NCBI GenBank assembly: GCA_965369325.1
Contig: CBDUQI010000122.1
Location: forward strand, 1-17,364
Direction of reading: 5' to 3'
Origin: CBDUQI01 sp965369325
GTDB lineage: Bacteria > Pseudomonadota > Gammaproteobacteria > Steroidobacterales > JBCBZW01
DNA: 17,364 nucleotides
Shown: piece after piece, positions 1-7,958 of the stretch
Numbering within the stretch: position 1 is the stretch's first letter
How the letters are laid out: the number at the start of each line of letters is the position of its first letter
Position numbers and translations under genes: made by a program
The notes under the pieces: model-generated
Databases searched by the model: none
What the model saw: the letters and a program-made list of their open reading frames with translations, nothing else
What the model was told of the DNA's origin: nothing

Positions 1-677
<677 letters not shown>

Positions 678-807
678 TAACACTCAAGCGACTTGTTCGT
701 TTTGGTGTTGGGTAATCATCATCATCTATGTTTGCAGACATCAAATACATGTCGACGACTTTCTTTCCTGTAGGTGCGCAACGACACTTTGCGCCCCGGA
801 ACCGGTT

Positions 808-926
808 TGCCTGGCGGCAATAGCGAGTGGGAACCACCCGATCCCATCCCGAACTCGGAAGTGAAAACGCTCAGCGCCGATGATAGTGTGGTGTTTCGCC
901 ATGCGAAAGTAGGACACTGCCAGGCT
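808..926 (+). rRNA. rrf: 5S ribosomal RNA
   Basis: This 119-nt segment starts with tgcctggcgg and ends with ctgccaggct, which pair as the terminal helix of 5S rRNA. Between them are the usual loops, including cccatcccgaactcggaagtg and the gcgccgatgatagtgtgg arm, close to E. coli 5S. It lies about 130 nt after the 23S end and 13 nt before an intrinsic terminator, as expected for the last gene of an rrn operon. The ends are inferred from the terminal helix. Confidence 0.97.
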
Positions 927-938
927 CTTACAACGAAA

Positions 939-974
939 AGCCCCGATGGAGAAATCCGTCGGGGCTTTTTTTGT
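939..974 (+). terminator. Rho-independent terminator of the rrn operon
   Basis: A 12-bp stem (939-950 with 955-966, one G-T wobble) is closed by a GAAA tetraloop and followed directly by a run of seven T and then GTTTT. It lies just after 5S rRNA and reads in the rRNA direction. This is a textbook strong intrinsic terminator. Confidence 0.95.
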
Positions 975-992
975 TTTGCGCGTTCGCGAGGA

Positions 993-1074
993 GGCCGGGC
1001 GGGCGTAGTGTCACTCCGGAAATGGCTCCCTTCGGTGCGCTTTATTTTCCTCCGGACACTACGCCCGCCCGGCC
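993..1074. repeat. Long GC-rich inverted repeat (REP/BIME-like or mini-element), intergenic
   Basis: A perfect 20-bp inverted repeat pairs 993-1012 with 1055-1074. The arm begins ggccgggcgggcg and carries tagtgtc inside. The arms are separated by 42 nt containing ctcccttcggtgcgc and a second copy of the TCCGGA palindrome beside each arm. There is no T-tract after either arm, and a good terminator already lies just upstream, so this is not a conventional terminator. Extragenic palindromes or a small non-autonomous mobile element would look like this. Its identity cannot be settled from one copy. Confidence 0.6.
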
Positions 1075-1459
1075 CCCTGACACGCCATCGAAAAGCTGGT
1101 GTTCTGAGGGCGCAATAACGTGGTGGCCCCCAAAGGAAGATGTCAGGGAATGCGGCCGGTTGATAAGTTGCACAACTCACGACCAGATCGTCATCGTCGA
1201 CTCGACGCCGAATTTGCCCACGGCAGCACGGTAACTACGATAGCCTGCTTATAGCTTGACCCATCCGCAAGTGTCAGCGACGAAATCCTACACCGCTTTG
1301 GCGCTTGGTCGCGCAATCTAATTTGTTGAGGGCGTAGAGAAGATCACACAGCACCAGGCGATGACTATGAGTCCCGGTGTCCGCATTGGTGAAGAACAAA
1401 GAGAAGAATTCGAGAAAAATCCAAGCCACTTAATGGGATGGCGAACAGGCTCATTCCAG
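1075..1459. other. Intergenic stretch without a supported gene
   Basis: These 385 nt separate the rrn-end palindrome from the 3' end of the convergently oriented PL6 gene. I see no supported gene, tRNA or T-tailed terminator. A short plus-strand open stretch from ATG 1361 (starting MTMSPGVRIGEEQREEFEKN) runs only about 43 codons and overlaps the end of the PL6 gene. It has no ribosome-binding site or family match that I recognise. Confidence 0.5.
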
Positions 1460-4087
1460 CTATGGGTTCGAACCTGCGGTGGCGTGTGAGATCAGGCGGA
1501 AGCTGTCGAAGAACGCTTCGCTGCCGGTTGTCTGCGCGAAGATTGTGACGGCCGTGTCGCCGCTGGCGCTGAAGCTAAGCTGGGTAAACTTGTACTTGGA
1601 GTGATTCTCGGTCTGACTATGCTCCACACCGCTCAGGCTCACGCCGAGCCGGGCAGGCCCTCGGGTGAAGGCTGACAGCGTGTAGTGGGTGTTCGGTTCG
1701 ATAGTGACCGTTTGCGCAATGCGCCCGCCGCCCGCCACTTCGGCCGAGATGTTCCGCGAGTACACCTCGCCCGCCGTGGTGGTCAGCGCTGCGGGTGCAT
1801 CGAACACCCAGTTGTCCGTGCCCGTGTCGAAATCGTGGTTCATAATCTCAAAACGCACGACCGTACCCGGTGTCGCCGGCGGTGTGTAATTCATTGGGCC
1901 GACATCTAAGGGACTAAGCAGGCCGATGGTAACCGGGTCGATGGATTGGTGATCGGCGCCACTGTCGGTGGCCCCGACGCGCAGCTGACCGTCCATGTCG
2001 TCCACAACCGGCTCGAAATTCCCCAAGTTGAACCCTGTATCAGCAAGCAACGCGGGGCTGTTGATCGACCCTCGAGCAACGCCAAGCCCGTCCTGCTGCA
2101 ACTGCGCATCGATGACGTTGAAGCCCTCAAAAGACGTAATCGCACTATTGTCGGAGAATTCTTCGCCAAAGACGTAGTTACCGGCATAGGTCGAGTTGGA
2201 TGGCATGCCCTCATCAGCCTTGACGATGATCGGACCAATCGCCTGCGCAATGATGTTGTTGACGAATGTCACATCTTCGGGCCCGATCGTGCCCGGCCCG
2301 CCAAAAACACTCAGGCTGTTGATGCTGTCAACGATGGTGTTGTGAGCGACAAAGACGTTTTCAAGTATCTGGTAACCGTTGCTGGTGGAGCCATCGGAGG
2401 CGTGCAGCACAATGCCGCCATGGAAGCTGGTTGTGGTGTAACGCACGCCTTGTATGTAGTTGTTGACGATACGATGCCCATCATCAATCACGCGTATGCC
2501 AGCCGCGAATGGATGGTCGTCGCCCAGAATGAAATTGTGCGAGACGTTGGCGCTTGAGCCGTGGCGCAAGGTCAGCGAGCCAAAACTGTCGCGAATCGTA
2601 TTGTTGAAGATAGTGTTGCCGCCGGATTTGTTTGAAATTACTTCCGATTCGCCGTCGATACGTTCGAAGTAGTTGTGCTCAAGCACGGACAGTGAGTCGG
2701 CCGAGTGAGAATCTGAGGTGCCGATGCGCACGGCCTCATATCCATTGTCGCCACTGGTAGGGTAGGGCTTGCCATCGGCCGGTGGCCGATTGGCGAAGTA
2801 ATTGTGGTCAATCTGCGCGTAGTCGATTTCGGTATCCGCGGGGTCTTGACCGTCGTCGACGTTGCGCCAAACCACCAGCAGTGCGCCCTCGTTGGTTTTG
2901 CCAGAAAACCAACTGTGGTCGACCCGCGTGTGTTGCCCGTAAATACTCACCCACTTGTTGGAATCTGAAGTAGCGCTGTCCACATCGATGATCGAAATCT
3001 CGGTCACACGGCAATGGTGGCAGGGGTTCTGGCTGCCACTGCGCGTCTGCAGCAGGTCACCGTCGGTGCTGGTGCCGTCTTTGAAAATCAAGCCTTGCAA
3101 GATGACGTAAGTACCCGACATGCGGATCGAGAGTTCGCCCCCGATGGTGACCTGGCCCGCGTTCTGCGCGGCGACGGTAATCGGTGCCTGCGCGGTGCCC
3201 GTGCCGCCGAAATCCAGATCGAGGTCGGTGTAATCGCCGTCTGCGAGACAGATGGTCACGCCGGGGGTCATTGAGCGGGATGTCAGCAACTCGAGTGAGA
3301 GCGTTGAGGTGGTGACCGTATCACAGCTCACTTCCGGCACGCTGTCGTTACTGCCGACGGTGCCACGGTCGAAGTTGCCGCCGCCGTTCGCTGCTGCAAC
3401 CACTGGTGTTGTTTCAACAGACACAACGTCTTCGTTTGCGCCCTTGTCGTCTGTGTAGGTAACACGCGCCCGAATCGCTGCGCCGACTTGCTCCGTAGTC
3501 AGTTGCAAGCCGGAGGCTTCGGCGCTCACGATATCAACCCCGTCGGCCTGCCATTGATAGGCGAGGGTGCTGGTAGTCGTGCCATCCGCGTCGCTGACGG
3601 CTGCGTTGAGCGTCTGGCCCACCCGTGCCACTCCCGTAATGCGTGCGATACCGGCACTATTGGGAAGGTCTGCCACAGCCGCTGTTGGCACAGATAGCAG
3701 GTTGTCAGAGAAGCTCGCGTCGTCCGTGTAGCTGATCCGCACCTGGATCGCGGCGCCAATGTCGTTGTCTGTAAGCGTATAGGTGTTGCTGGTGGCGTCT
3801 GCGATATTCAGGCCGCCGGAAATCCATTGATAGGTGAGAGTTGCGTTTTGCAGACCATCGGGGTCCTGCAGGTCTGCTGTTAAGACCTCGCCCACGGTAG
3901 AGGCGCCCAATATCGTGGCAACGCCAACCTTGTTCGCAGGCGGTGGCGCAGGACTTGTAGCAGGCGACGGCACCGGCTCAGCGGTAGCGCTACCATCAGA
4001 TCCGACGCACCCGCTCAGCATCAGCGCACACAACAGAGTGGCGGATACCACATCGACTGCTCCGGCGCGGCGACCCCGTATTAGCAA
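1460..4087 (-). CDS. PL6-family polysaccharide lyase lipoprotein (alginate lyase / chondroitinase-B-like)
   Basis: This 875-residue surface lipoprotein probably cleaves alginate by beta-elimination. It has a type II signal peptide with lipobox LSGC (Cys27) and a Ser/Pro/Ala linker. Two Ig-like repeats follow (about 54-140 and 146-230), then a PL6 parallel beta-helix (about 255-715) and a C-terminal jelly-roll module that may bind carbohydrate (745-867). The PL6 signature is intact: Glu480 and Glu482 as calcium ligands, Lys487 in NKSGGN and Arg508 in LTLRHG. Their spacing equals that of chondroitinase B Glu243/Glu245/Lys250/Arg271. The start chosen is TTG at 4087, 54 nt after the upstream stop. 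A GTG at codon 13 is an alternative; both give a lipoprotein signal, and the Shine-Dalgarno is weak. It is the second gene of a minus-strand operon. A nearby PL7 gene favours alginate over dermatan sulfate as substrate, but that is inference. Confidence 0.9.
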   Translation of the reverse strand: MLIRGRRAGAVDVVSATLLCALMLSGCVGSDGSATAEPVPSPATSPAPPPANKVGVATILGASTVGEVLTADLQDPDGLQNATLTYQWISGGLNIADATSNTYTLTDNDIGAAIQVRISYTDDASFSDNLLSVPTAAVADLPNSAGIARITGVARVGQTLNAAVSDADGTTTSTLAYQWQADGVDIVSAEASGLQLTTEQVGAAIRARVTYTDDKGANEDVVSVETTPVVAAANGGGNFDRGTVGSNDSVPEVSCDTVTTSTLSLELLTSRSMTPGVTICLADGDYTDLDLDFGGTGTAQAPITVAAQNAGQVTIGGELSIRMSGTYVILQGLIFKDGTSTDGDLLQTRSGSQNPCHHCRVTEISIIDVDSATSDSNKWVSIYGQHTRVDHSWFSGKTNEGALLVVWRNVDDGQDPADTEIDYAQIDHNYFANRPPADGKPYPTSGDNGYEAVRIGTSDSHSADSLSVLEHNYFERIDGESEVISNKSGGNTIFNNTIRDSFGSLTLRHGSSANVSHNFILGDDHPFAAGIRVIDDGHRIVNNYIQGVRYTTTSFHGGIVLHASDGSTSNGYQILENVFVAHNTIVDSINSLSVFGGPGTIGPEDVTFVNNIIAQAIGPIIVKADEGMPSNSTYAGNYVFGEEFSDNSAITSFEGFNVIDAQLQQDGLGVARGSINSPALLADTGFNLGNFEPVVDDMDGQLRVGATDSGADHQSIDPVTIGLLSPLDVGPMNYTPPATPGTVVRFEIMNHDFDTGTDNWVFDAPAALTTTAGEVYSRNISAEVAGGGRIAQTVTIEPNTHYTLSAFTRGPARLGVSLSGVEHSQTENHSKYKFTQLSFSASGDTAVTIFAQTTGSEAFFDSFRLISHATAGSNP

Positions 4088-4141
4088 CGCGAACCCAGCC
4101 TTACGGACACCGCCGCCGGGGCAGTCACGGTCTGCAACTGA

Positions 4142-7030
4142 CTAGACAGACTGTAATTTCCTGATGCTGAAGTTAGCGAACTTGACGTCTTCTTCCTCAG
4201 GACGCAGATTGCCGCTGTCTAATAACGACCGATAGATCCCCCACTTGGGGCGAACAAAGTCTTCGACGCTCTCGCCACGCCACATGTCGATGTTGGTTTC
4301 GGTCACGTCAAAGAGGATTTGCTGATCGCTCATCCGCCCAGCGATCAATCGCATCGACCCCTGATCCGAGAAAGTGGCACGACAGTAGACTTCCACCCAC
4401 TCGCCGGTGACCTGGCTCCAGTCGATCCGGTCGAGGATGACGTCTGCCTGTAAGGGGCTGTGCCTAATTTCGATACCGTCCTCACCGCTGCGCTCGTTGC
4501 CGGTTAGGGTGAGAACCGGCTGGCTGTCATCACCGCCGACGGCTTTGAGCTGAAAGAAATGCGAGAAGTTCTTGGACACCTCCATGTCCGAGTTGATTCT
4601 GAACTTCCACTGGAACGCCATGGTCTCGCCTTCGAAGCCTTTCACCGCATCCTCTGAGGAGGCATAAGTTTTGATTTCATTGCGCTGGCGATCGGTGATA
4701 TCAAGCCGATCGCGGTCGATGTCAATGTCGCGGTGAATGACGAAGACAAAGTGGTTCCCCACGCCGGCCTCGTGAGATTCGTAGATGTGCGCGCTGGCGG
4801 GGTGATTCACCGGGTAGAGGTCGGGTGCCTCGATCGCGTTGGTGCCCCCGAGTTGACGGACCAGGTCATAAGCGTCGAGACCAACGCCCACGCCGTCGGC
4901 GTCGAGCGTCCGGCTTTCGACTTCCGTGTAGGCCTGCAGATCAGCGTTCACCAGATCGGTGAACGATCTTGCCGGCGCAGTCCAGGTTGAATCCGGGCCC
5001 ACCTGCGATTCCTCGATCAGGTTCAGGGTGGAGGTGTCCACGCCAACGCCGACATCCGGGCCCGACCCATTGACCAGCCCACTACTATCTTGCGAGAACG
5101 TTGCACCGTCCTCGGCGCCGACTGTGTTGTTGGCGAGTCCGCCGTTGAAATCGAAGCTGCCGCTTTCGGACAGAGCGGCCGAGTAGAAGCGATTGCCATT
5201 AAAGGTGGACGTGGCGCTAAGGCTGCAACCGGCGTCCAGCAGTGCCTGGTCTCTAACCACATTGCGGCCCGCGCCGTTGGTGTTGCCATTGATCGACATG
5301 GCTTCGGACTGGTTCATGACAAAGTTGTCATCGAAGTCCAGTATTGCTGAGAACAGGCCGCAGTCGGCGTCTTCAAACTGGATTGCCTGTCGGGCATTAA
5401 CAATCGTGTTGCGTGCAACCGTCACGGTAAAGTCCAGCGCCATGCCGAGCAATGCGGTGTTACCGCTGCCACTTAGTGGATCCGGGTTCAACAACAAGCC
5501 GCTGCGCTGCGAGGATGTGGTGCGCAGGTTATTGACGTAGTTGTCGGTCACCGTGTGCCCCAGCGGGGCGAAGCTGATACCGCCGTCGTCGCCATCTTCA
5601 CCGCCCGACAGAAAAATGTTCTGCGTCACGGTGCTCGCGAAACCGTCTTCCAGGGCGATCATCCCCAGCGAGTTAACGATTGTATTGCCGTGGATGAGGT
5701 TGCCTCCGGACTGCACACGCATGAGCCGTCGTTCCGACTGCACGTTCTCGAACCGGTTGTACTGCACAGTCACAAGGCCGTCGCCAGTGGAGTCGTTACC
5801 TGTGCTACGCCCGATCTGAAGTGCATGCGCGGTCGAGTCGCGATTGCCCGCATCGCCGGATTTGCCGAGAATATCCTTAAACAGGTTGTACTGGATCGTG
5901 TGGCTCTCGTTGTTGTCCATCCCAGGGTCGGCGAATATCGAAATGCTCGAGCCCTCGTTGTCCATGTCCTTGCCCTGGAAAAGGTTTCGCTCGATGAGAT
6001 TACCAACACCCTTCAGCGTGATGTAGTGGTACGGGTCGCCCCCGGGTACCGTGCGTGGGAACGCCTCGCCCAGGAACTGGCTGTTTCTAAGCGTTACGTT
6101 GTCGCCGCCGATAAAGACTGAACCGTCGCCCTGCGAGTCACAGGTGCTTCCACTTATCCAGTCGAGGCTGTCGAAGGCCAGTCCGTCAGCCACGATGCCG
6201 TCGCCGTCGAGCACGATGCAGGTCGCGCCTGTGATGACGGCGGTGCTGTCCACCGTGTTTCTCACCAGTAGGTTGTCCGCGACAAAGGCAACTTCGGCCA
6301 TGTTGTCGTAGTCATCGCCACCCGATGCCGAAGCCAGGCCAATGACATCTCCGGTGTCCGCGGCCAGCGCCGCTGCCAGCAGCGTGCTTTCGCCGGTCAC
6401 GATGGCGCTGTAGACGATATCTGCCGCAGTGGCGGTAGGGGCCTCCGCAAAGCCATCATCGTCAGTGTAGGTGGCAGTGACGGAAATGCTCGCGCCCCGC
6501 TGGTCGGCCGTGAGTGTAAAGGACTGTGCGGTCGCCCCCGGAATGTCCACGCCATCTGCTTGCCACTGATAGTTAATGGTGCTCGTCCCGTTCGGGTCTG
6601 TCACGGTCGCGGTGAGTACGTCCCCAACCAGTGTGATACCAGTCAAAGCGAGCTCACCGGGCACGTTGGTCCCCGCATCACAACCAGCAGCACTCGGGCC
6701 AGGGGGCTGGAAGAACAGGCTCTTCAGGATAGCGAGATCAAGAAAATCGACACCGCCCAGGCCGTCGAAGTTGGCGACCGGGTCGCTCCCGAAGATCAAA
6801 CCCTTGAAAATGGCAAGATCCTGGAAGTCTGTGTTGCAGTTGTTGTCGAGGTCCCCGTCGCATGCCGTGCCAATGTTGTCTGAGTCGGCATCGGCCTGAT
6901 CGGCATTCGCGATGTTGGTGCAGTTGTCAACGTTGTCGTCGACCCCGTCGGCGTCTGAATCAACCGCGTGGGCAGGTGCTGCGAGTATTGCAACCACCAG
7001 GAGCGTCGGTAAGGAGATTCGTTTGGCCAT
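4142..7030 (-). CDS. Secreted multidomain PL6-like protein with altered active site and C-terminal jelly-roll lyase-like domain
   Basis: This protein has 962 residues. A Sec signal peptide ends near Ala22 (AHA). Thrombospondin type-3-like Asp-rich calcium repeats (24-58) are followed by a duplicated dockerin/EF-hand-like motif with paired DLAIFKGL and DLAILKSL (60-107). Then come an Ig-like domain (124-205) and a PL6-like beta-helix (about 205-700). Where PL6 enzymes have NKSGGN and LTLRHG, this one has RVQSGGN and IALEDG, so Gln440 replaces the catalytic Lys and Glu461 the Arg at the same 21-residue spacing. One calcium-site Glu is Arg435. The C-terminus (about 740-960) has RQRNEIK, FFQLK and RPKWGIYRSL, resembling jelly-roll polysaccharide lyases (heparinase-I/PL20 type, Pfam Polysacc_lyase). 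Activity may lie there, with the helix acting as a binder. ATG 7030 follows GAGG at 8-nt spacing. It is the first gene of the operon with the intact PL6 gene. Confidence 0.85.
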   Translation of the reverse strand: MAKRISLPTLLVVAILAAPAHAVDSDADGVDDNVDNCTNIANADQADADSDNIGTACDGDLDNNCNTDFQDLAIFKGLIFGSDPVANFDGLGGVDFLDLAILKSLFFQPPGPSAAGCDAGTNVPGELALTGITLVGDVLTATVTDPNGTSTINYQWQADGVDIPGATAQSFTLTADQRGASISVTATYTDDDGFAEAPTATAADIVYSAIVTGESTLLAAALAADTGDVIGLASASGGDDYDNMAEVAFVADNLLVRNTVDSTAVITGATCIVLDGDGIVADGLAFDSLDWISGSTCDSQGDGSVFIGGDNVTLRNSQFLGEAFPRTVPGGDPYHYITLKGVGNLIERNLFQGKDMDNEGSSISIFADPGMDNNESHTIQYNLFKDILGKSGDAGNRDSTAHALQIGRSTGNDSTGDGLVTVQYNRFENVQSERRLMRVQSGGNLIHGNTIVNSLGMIALEDGFASTVTQNIFLSGGEDGDDGGISFAPLGHTVTDNYVNNLRTTSSQRSGLLLNPDPLSGSGNTALLGMALDFTVTVARNTIVNARQAIQFEDADCGLFSAILDFDDNFVMNQSEAMSINGNTNGAGRNVVRDQALLDAGCSLSATSTFNGNRFYSAALSESGSFDFNGGLANNTVGAEDGATFSQDSSGLVNGSGPDVGVGVDTSTLNLIEESQVGPDSTWTAPARSFTDLVNADLQAYTEVESRTLDADGVGVGLDAYDLVRQLGGTNAIEAPDLYPVNHPASAHIYESHEAGVGNHFVFVIHRDIDIDRDRLDITDRQRNEIKTYASSEDAVKGFEGETMAFQWKFRINSDMEVSKNFSHFFQLKAVGGDDSQPVLTLTGNERSGEDGIEIRHSPLQADVILDRIDWSQVTGEWVEVYCRATFSDQGSMRLIAGRMSDQQILFDVTETNIDMWRGESVEDFVRPKWGIYRSLLDSGNLRPEEEDVKFANFSIRKLQSV

Positions 7031-7335
7031 GATTTCCGCCTCTCATTGTTTTCATTCAGGAGGCACTGCTGCTCGCCTGTCGTGGAGCAACGGCAGGCGC
7101 AGTACTCCGGATTTTCTGTAGTCACCGTTGCCGCAGGGCAGACCTCGTGACAACACGTAGTAGCCCAGCGTGTACCAGTGCCAAGCCGAATGGAATTAAC
7201 CATATTTATATACCAATTTGGACAACATCTGCAACCTGTGGTATCTACCGATCATGGCAAGTGGTAAGGCCAATTGATGCGGCTGATTGTGACGCGAGAG
7301 CTGTGCACAAGGCTTAAGCTGACGGCTCTGCCCGC

Positions 7336-7773
7336 TTACTCGCGTCGATGGTTCCGACTGGAGTTAGCCGCAGTTCCTTGAATTTTACGGCCGAATAAAG
7401 CACAACTCGTACTTGCAAGATTGGCGTTTTCAACTGGAGAGTGGTCGCCATACAGGATCGCGGAAATGAGTTCCAGTGGTGTGAATACGTTGGATCGATA
7501 CACGCTGTCCATGCCCTCAAGCAGTTGGGCATTCATGTATTTCCATGAGCCGCCATTGGTTGTCGACACGTGTCGCAGCCGGGCCGCCACGAGTATTGTT
7601 GCCAAGCGTCCGTCCGGAAAGGTACCGACCGTGACGCCCGAGCAGTTTACCCCGATGTTGCAGGCGCCCGGTGTTGTCAACCACGTATTTCCCTGATCGC
7701 GACGGCCGGACGGCCTTTCGTGCGTCTGATCGGCGCTATTGAATGGTTGCAATTGCGGATTGGTTAGAAGCAT
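7336..7773 (-). pseudogene. Probable remnant of a BNR/Asp-box beta-propeller gene (145-codon ORF)
   Basis: The 145-residue open frame carries two Asp-box-like motifs of beta-propellers (pattern S/T-x-D-x-G-x-T/S-W): DQGNTW at 26-31 and STTNGGSW at 70-77. Their 46-residue spacing fits successive propeller blades. A real propeller protein would be several hundred residues long. There is no signal peptide, and no Shine-Dalgarno precedes the ATG (upstream on the minus strand reads caatgccccattATG). The reading is a decayed fragment rather than a working gene. It could instead be a small hypothetical gene or a chance frame. Confidence 0.3.
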
Positions 7774-7781
7774 AATGGGGC

Positions 7782-7820
7782 ATTGGTGATACCAGTGATT
7801 AGGAGATTGGTCCTACCAGT
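7782..7820. promoter_or_regulatory. Two tandem palindromic operator candidates, ATTGGT-N3-ACCAGT
   Basis: Two 15-nt sites, ATTGGTGATACCAGT (7782-7796) and ATTGGTCCTACCAGT (7806-7820), agree at every position except the central three. They start 24 nt apart. Each has dyad symmetry TGGT-N3-ACCA, which fits the TNGT-N3-ACNA pattern known for FadR-subfamily GntR regulators. A degenerate left half-site, ATTGGT, occurs at 7759 and a right half-site, ACCA, at 7841, so spacing is roughly regular at 23-26 nt. They lie about 135 nt upstream of the PL7 start. Which protein binds is inference; no regulator gene is in the window. Confidence 0.6.
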
Positions 7821-7895
7821 TTATAGCGTCCGATGTACTAACCAAACGCTCTCGTCAAGCGTAAGAACCAAATTACGCAAATGGGGGATTCCGAA

Positions 7896-7958
7896 ATGCG
7901 TACCAGCCTAGCCCTGACTCGTTTTCCGTTCATCAAGGCAATCCAAAGGATGTCATGA
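7896..7958 (+). CDS. Possible 20-codon leader ORF overlapping the PL7 start
   Basis: ATG 7896 is preceded by GGGGGA with a 7-nt spacer, a better ribosome-binding site than the AAGGA four bases before the PL7 ATG. The frame encodes MRTSLALTRFPFIKAIQRMS and ends in TGA at 7956-7958. The stop overlaps the PL7 start as ATGA (7955-7958). That arrangement could couple PL7 translation to the leader. There is no run of a single amino acid suggesting classical attenuation. It may be a chance frame. Confidence 0.35.
   Translation: MRTSLALTRFPFIKAIQRMS

Larger units (their letters stand above)
7031..7954. promoter_or_regulatory. Divergent control region between the PL6 operon and the PL7 gene
   Basis: These 924 nt separate divergently transcribed genes and should hold both promoters. 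On the PL7 side are the paired ATTGGT-N3-ACCAGT palindromes and the leader ORF, described separately. On the PL6 side, an AT-rich block (7195-7220) is followed by TGGT-ATCT-ACC at 7239-7249, a less perfect relative of those palindromes. The PL6-side leader of about 170 nt also has a small inverted repeat, gcctg/caggc (7075-7079 with 7094-7098). I cannot place a confident -35/-10 pair for either direction. Confidence 0.5.

Noticed and set aside
678..807. Possible tRNA in the 23S-5S spacer
   Set aside because: No cloverleaf, no TTCRA T-loop box in the right context and no CCA end could be found.
722..1180. 152-codon minus-strand frame and plus-strand frames across the 5S gene and palindrome
   Set aside because: They run through the 5S rRNA, its terminator and the inverted repeat and have no recognisable protein features.
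1946..2557. 203-codon plus-strand frame opposite the PL6 lipoprotein gene
   Set aside because: Antisense shadow of a well-supported PL6 domain, without a ribosome-binding site or domain.
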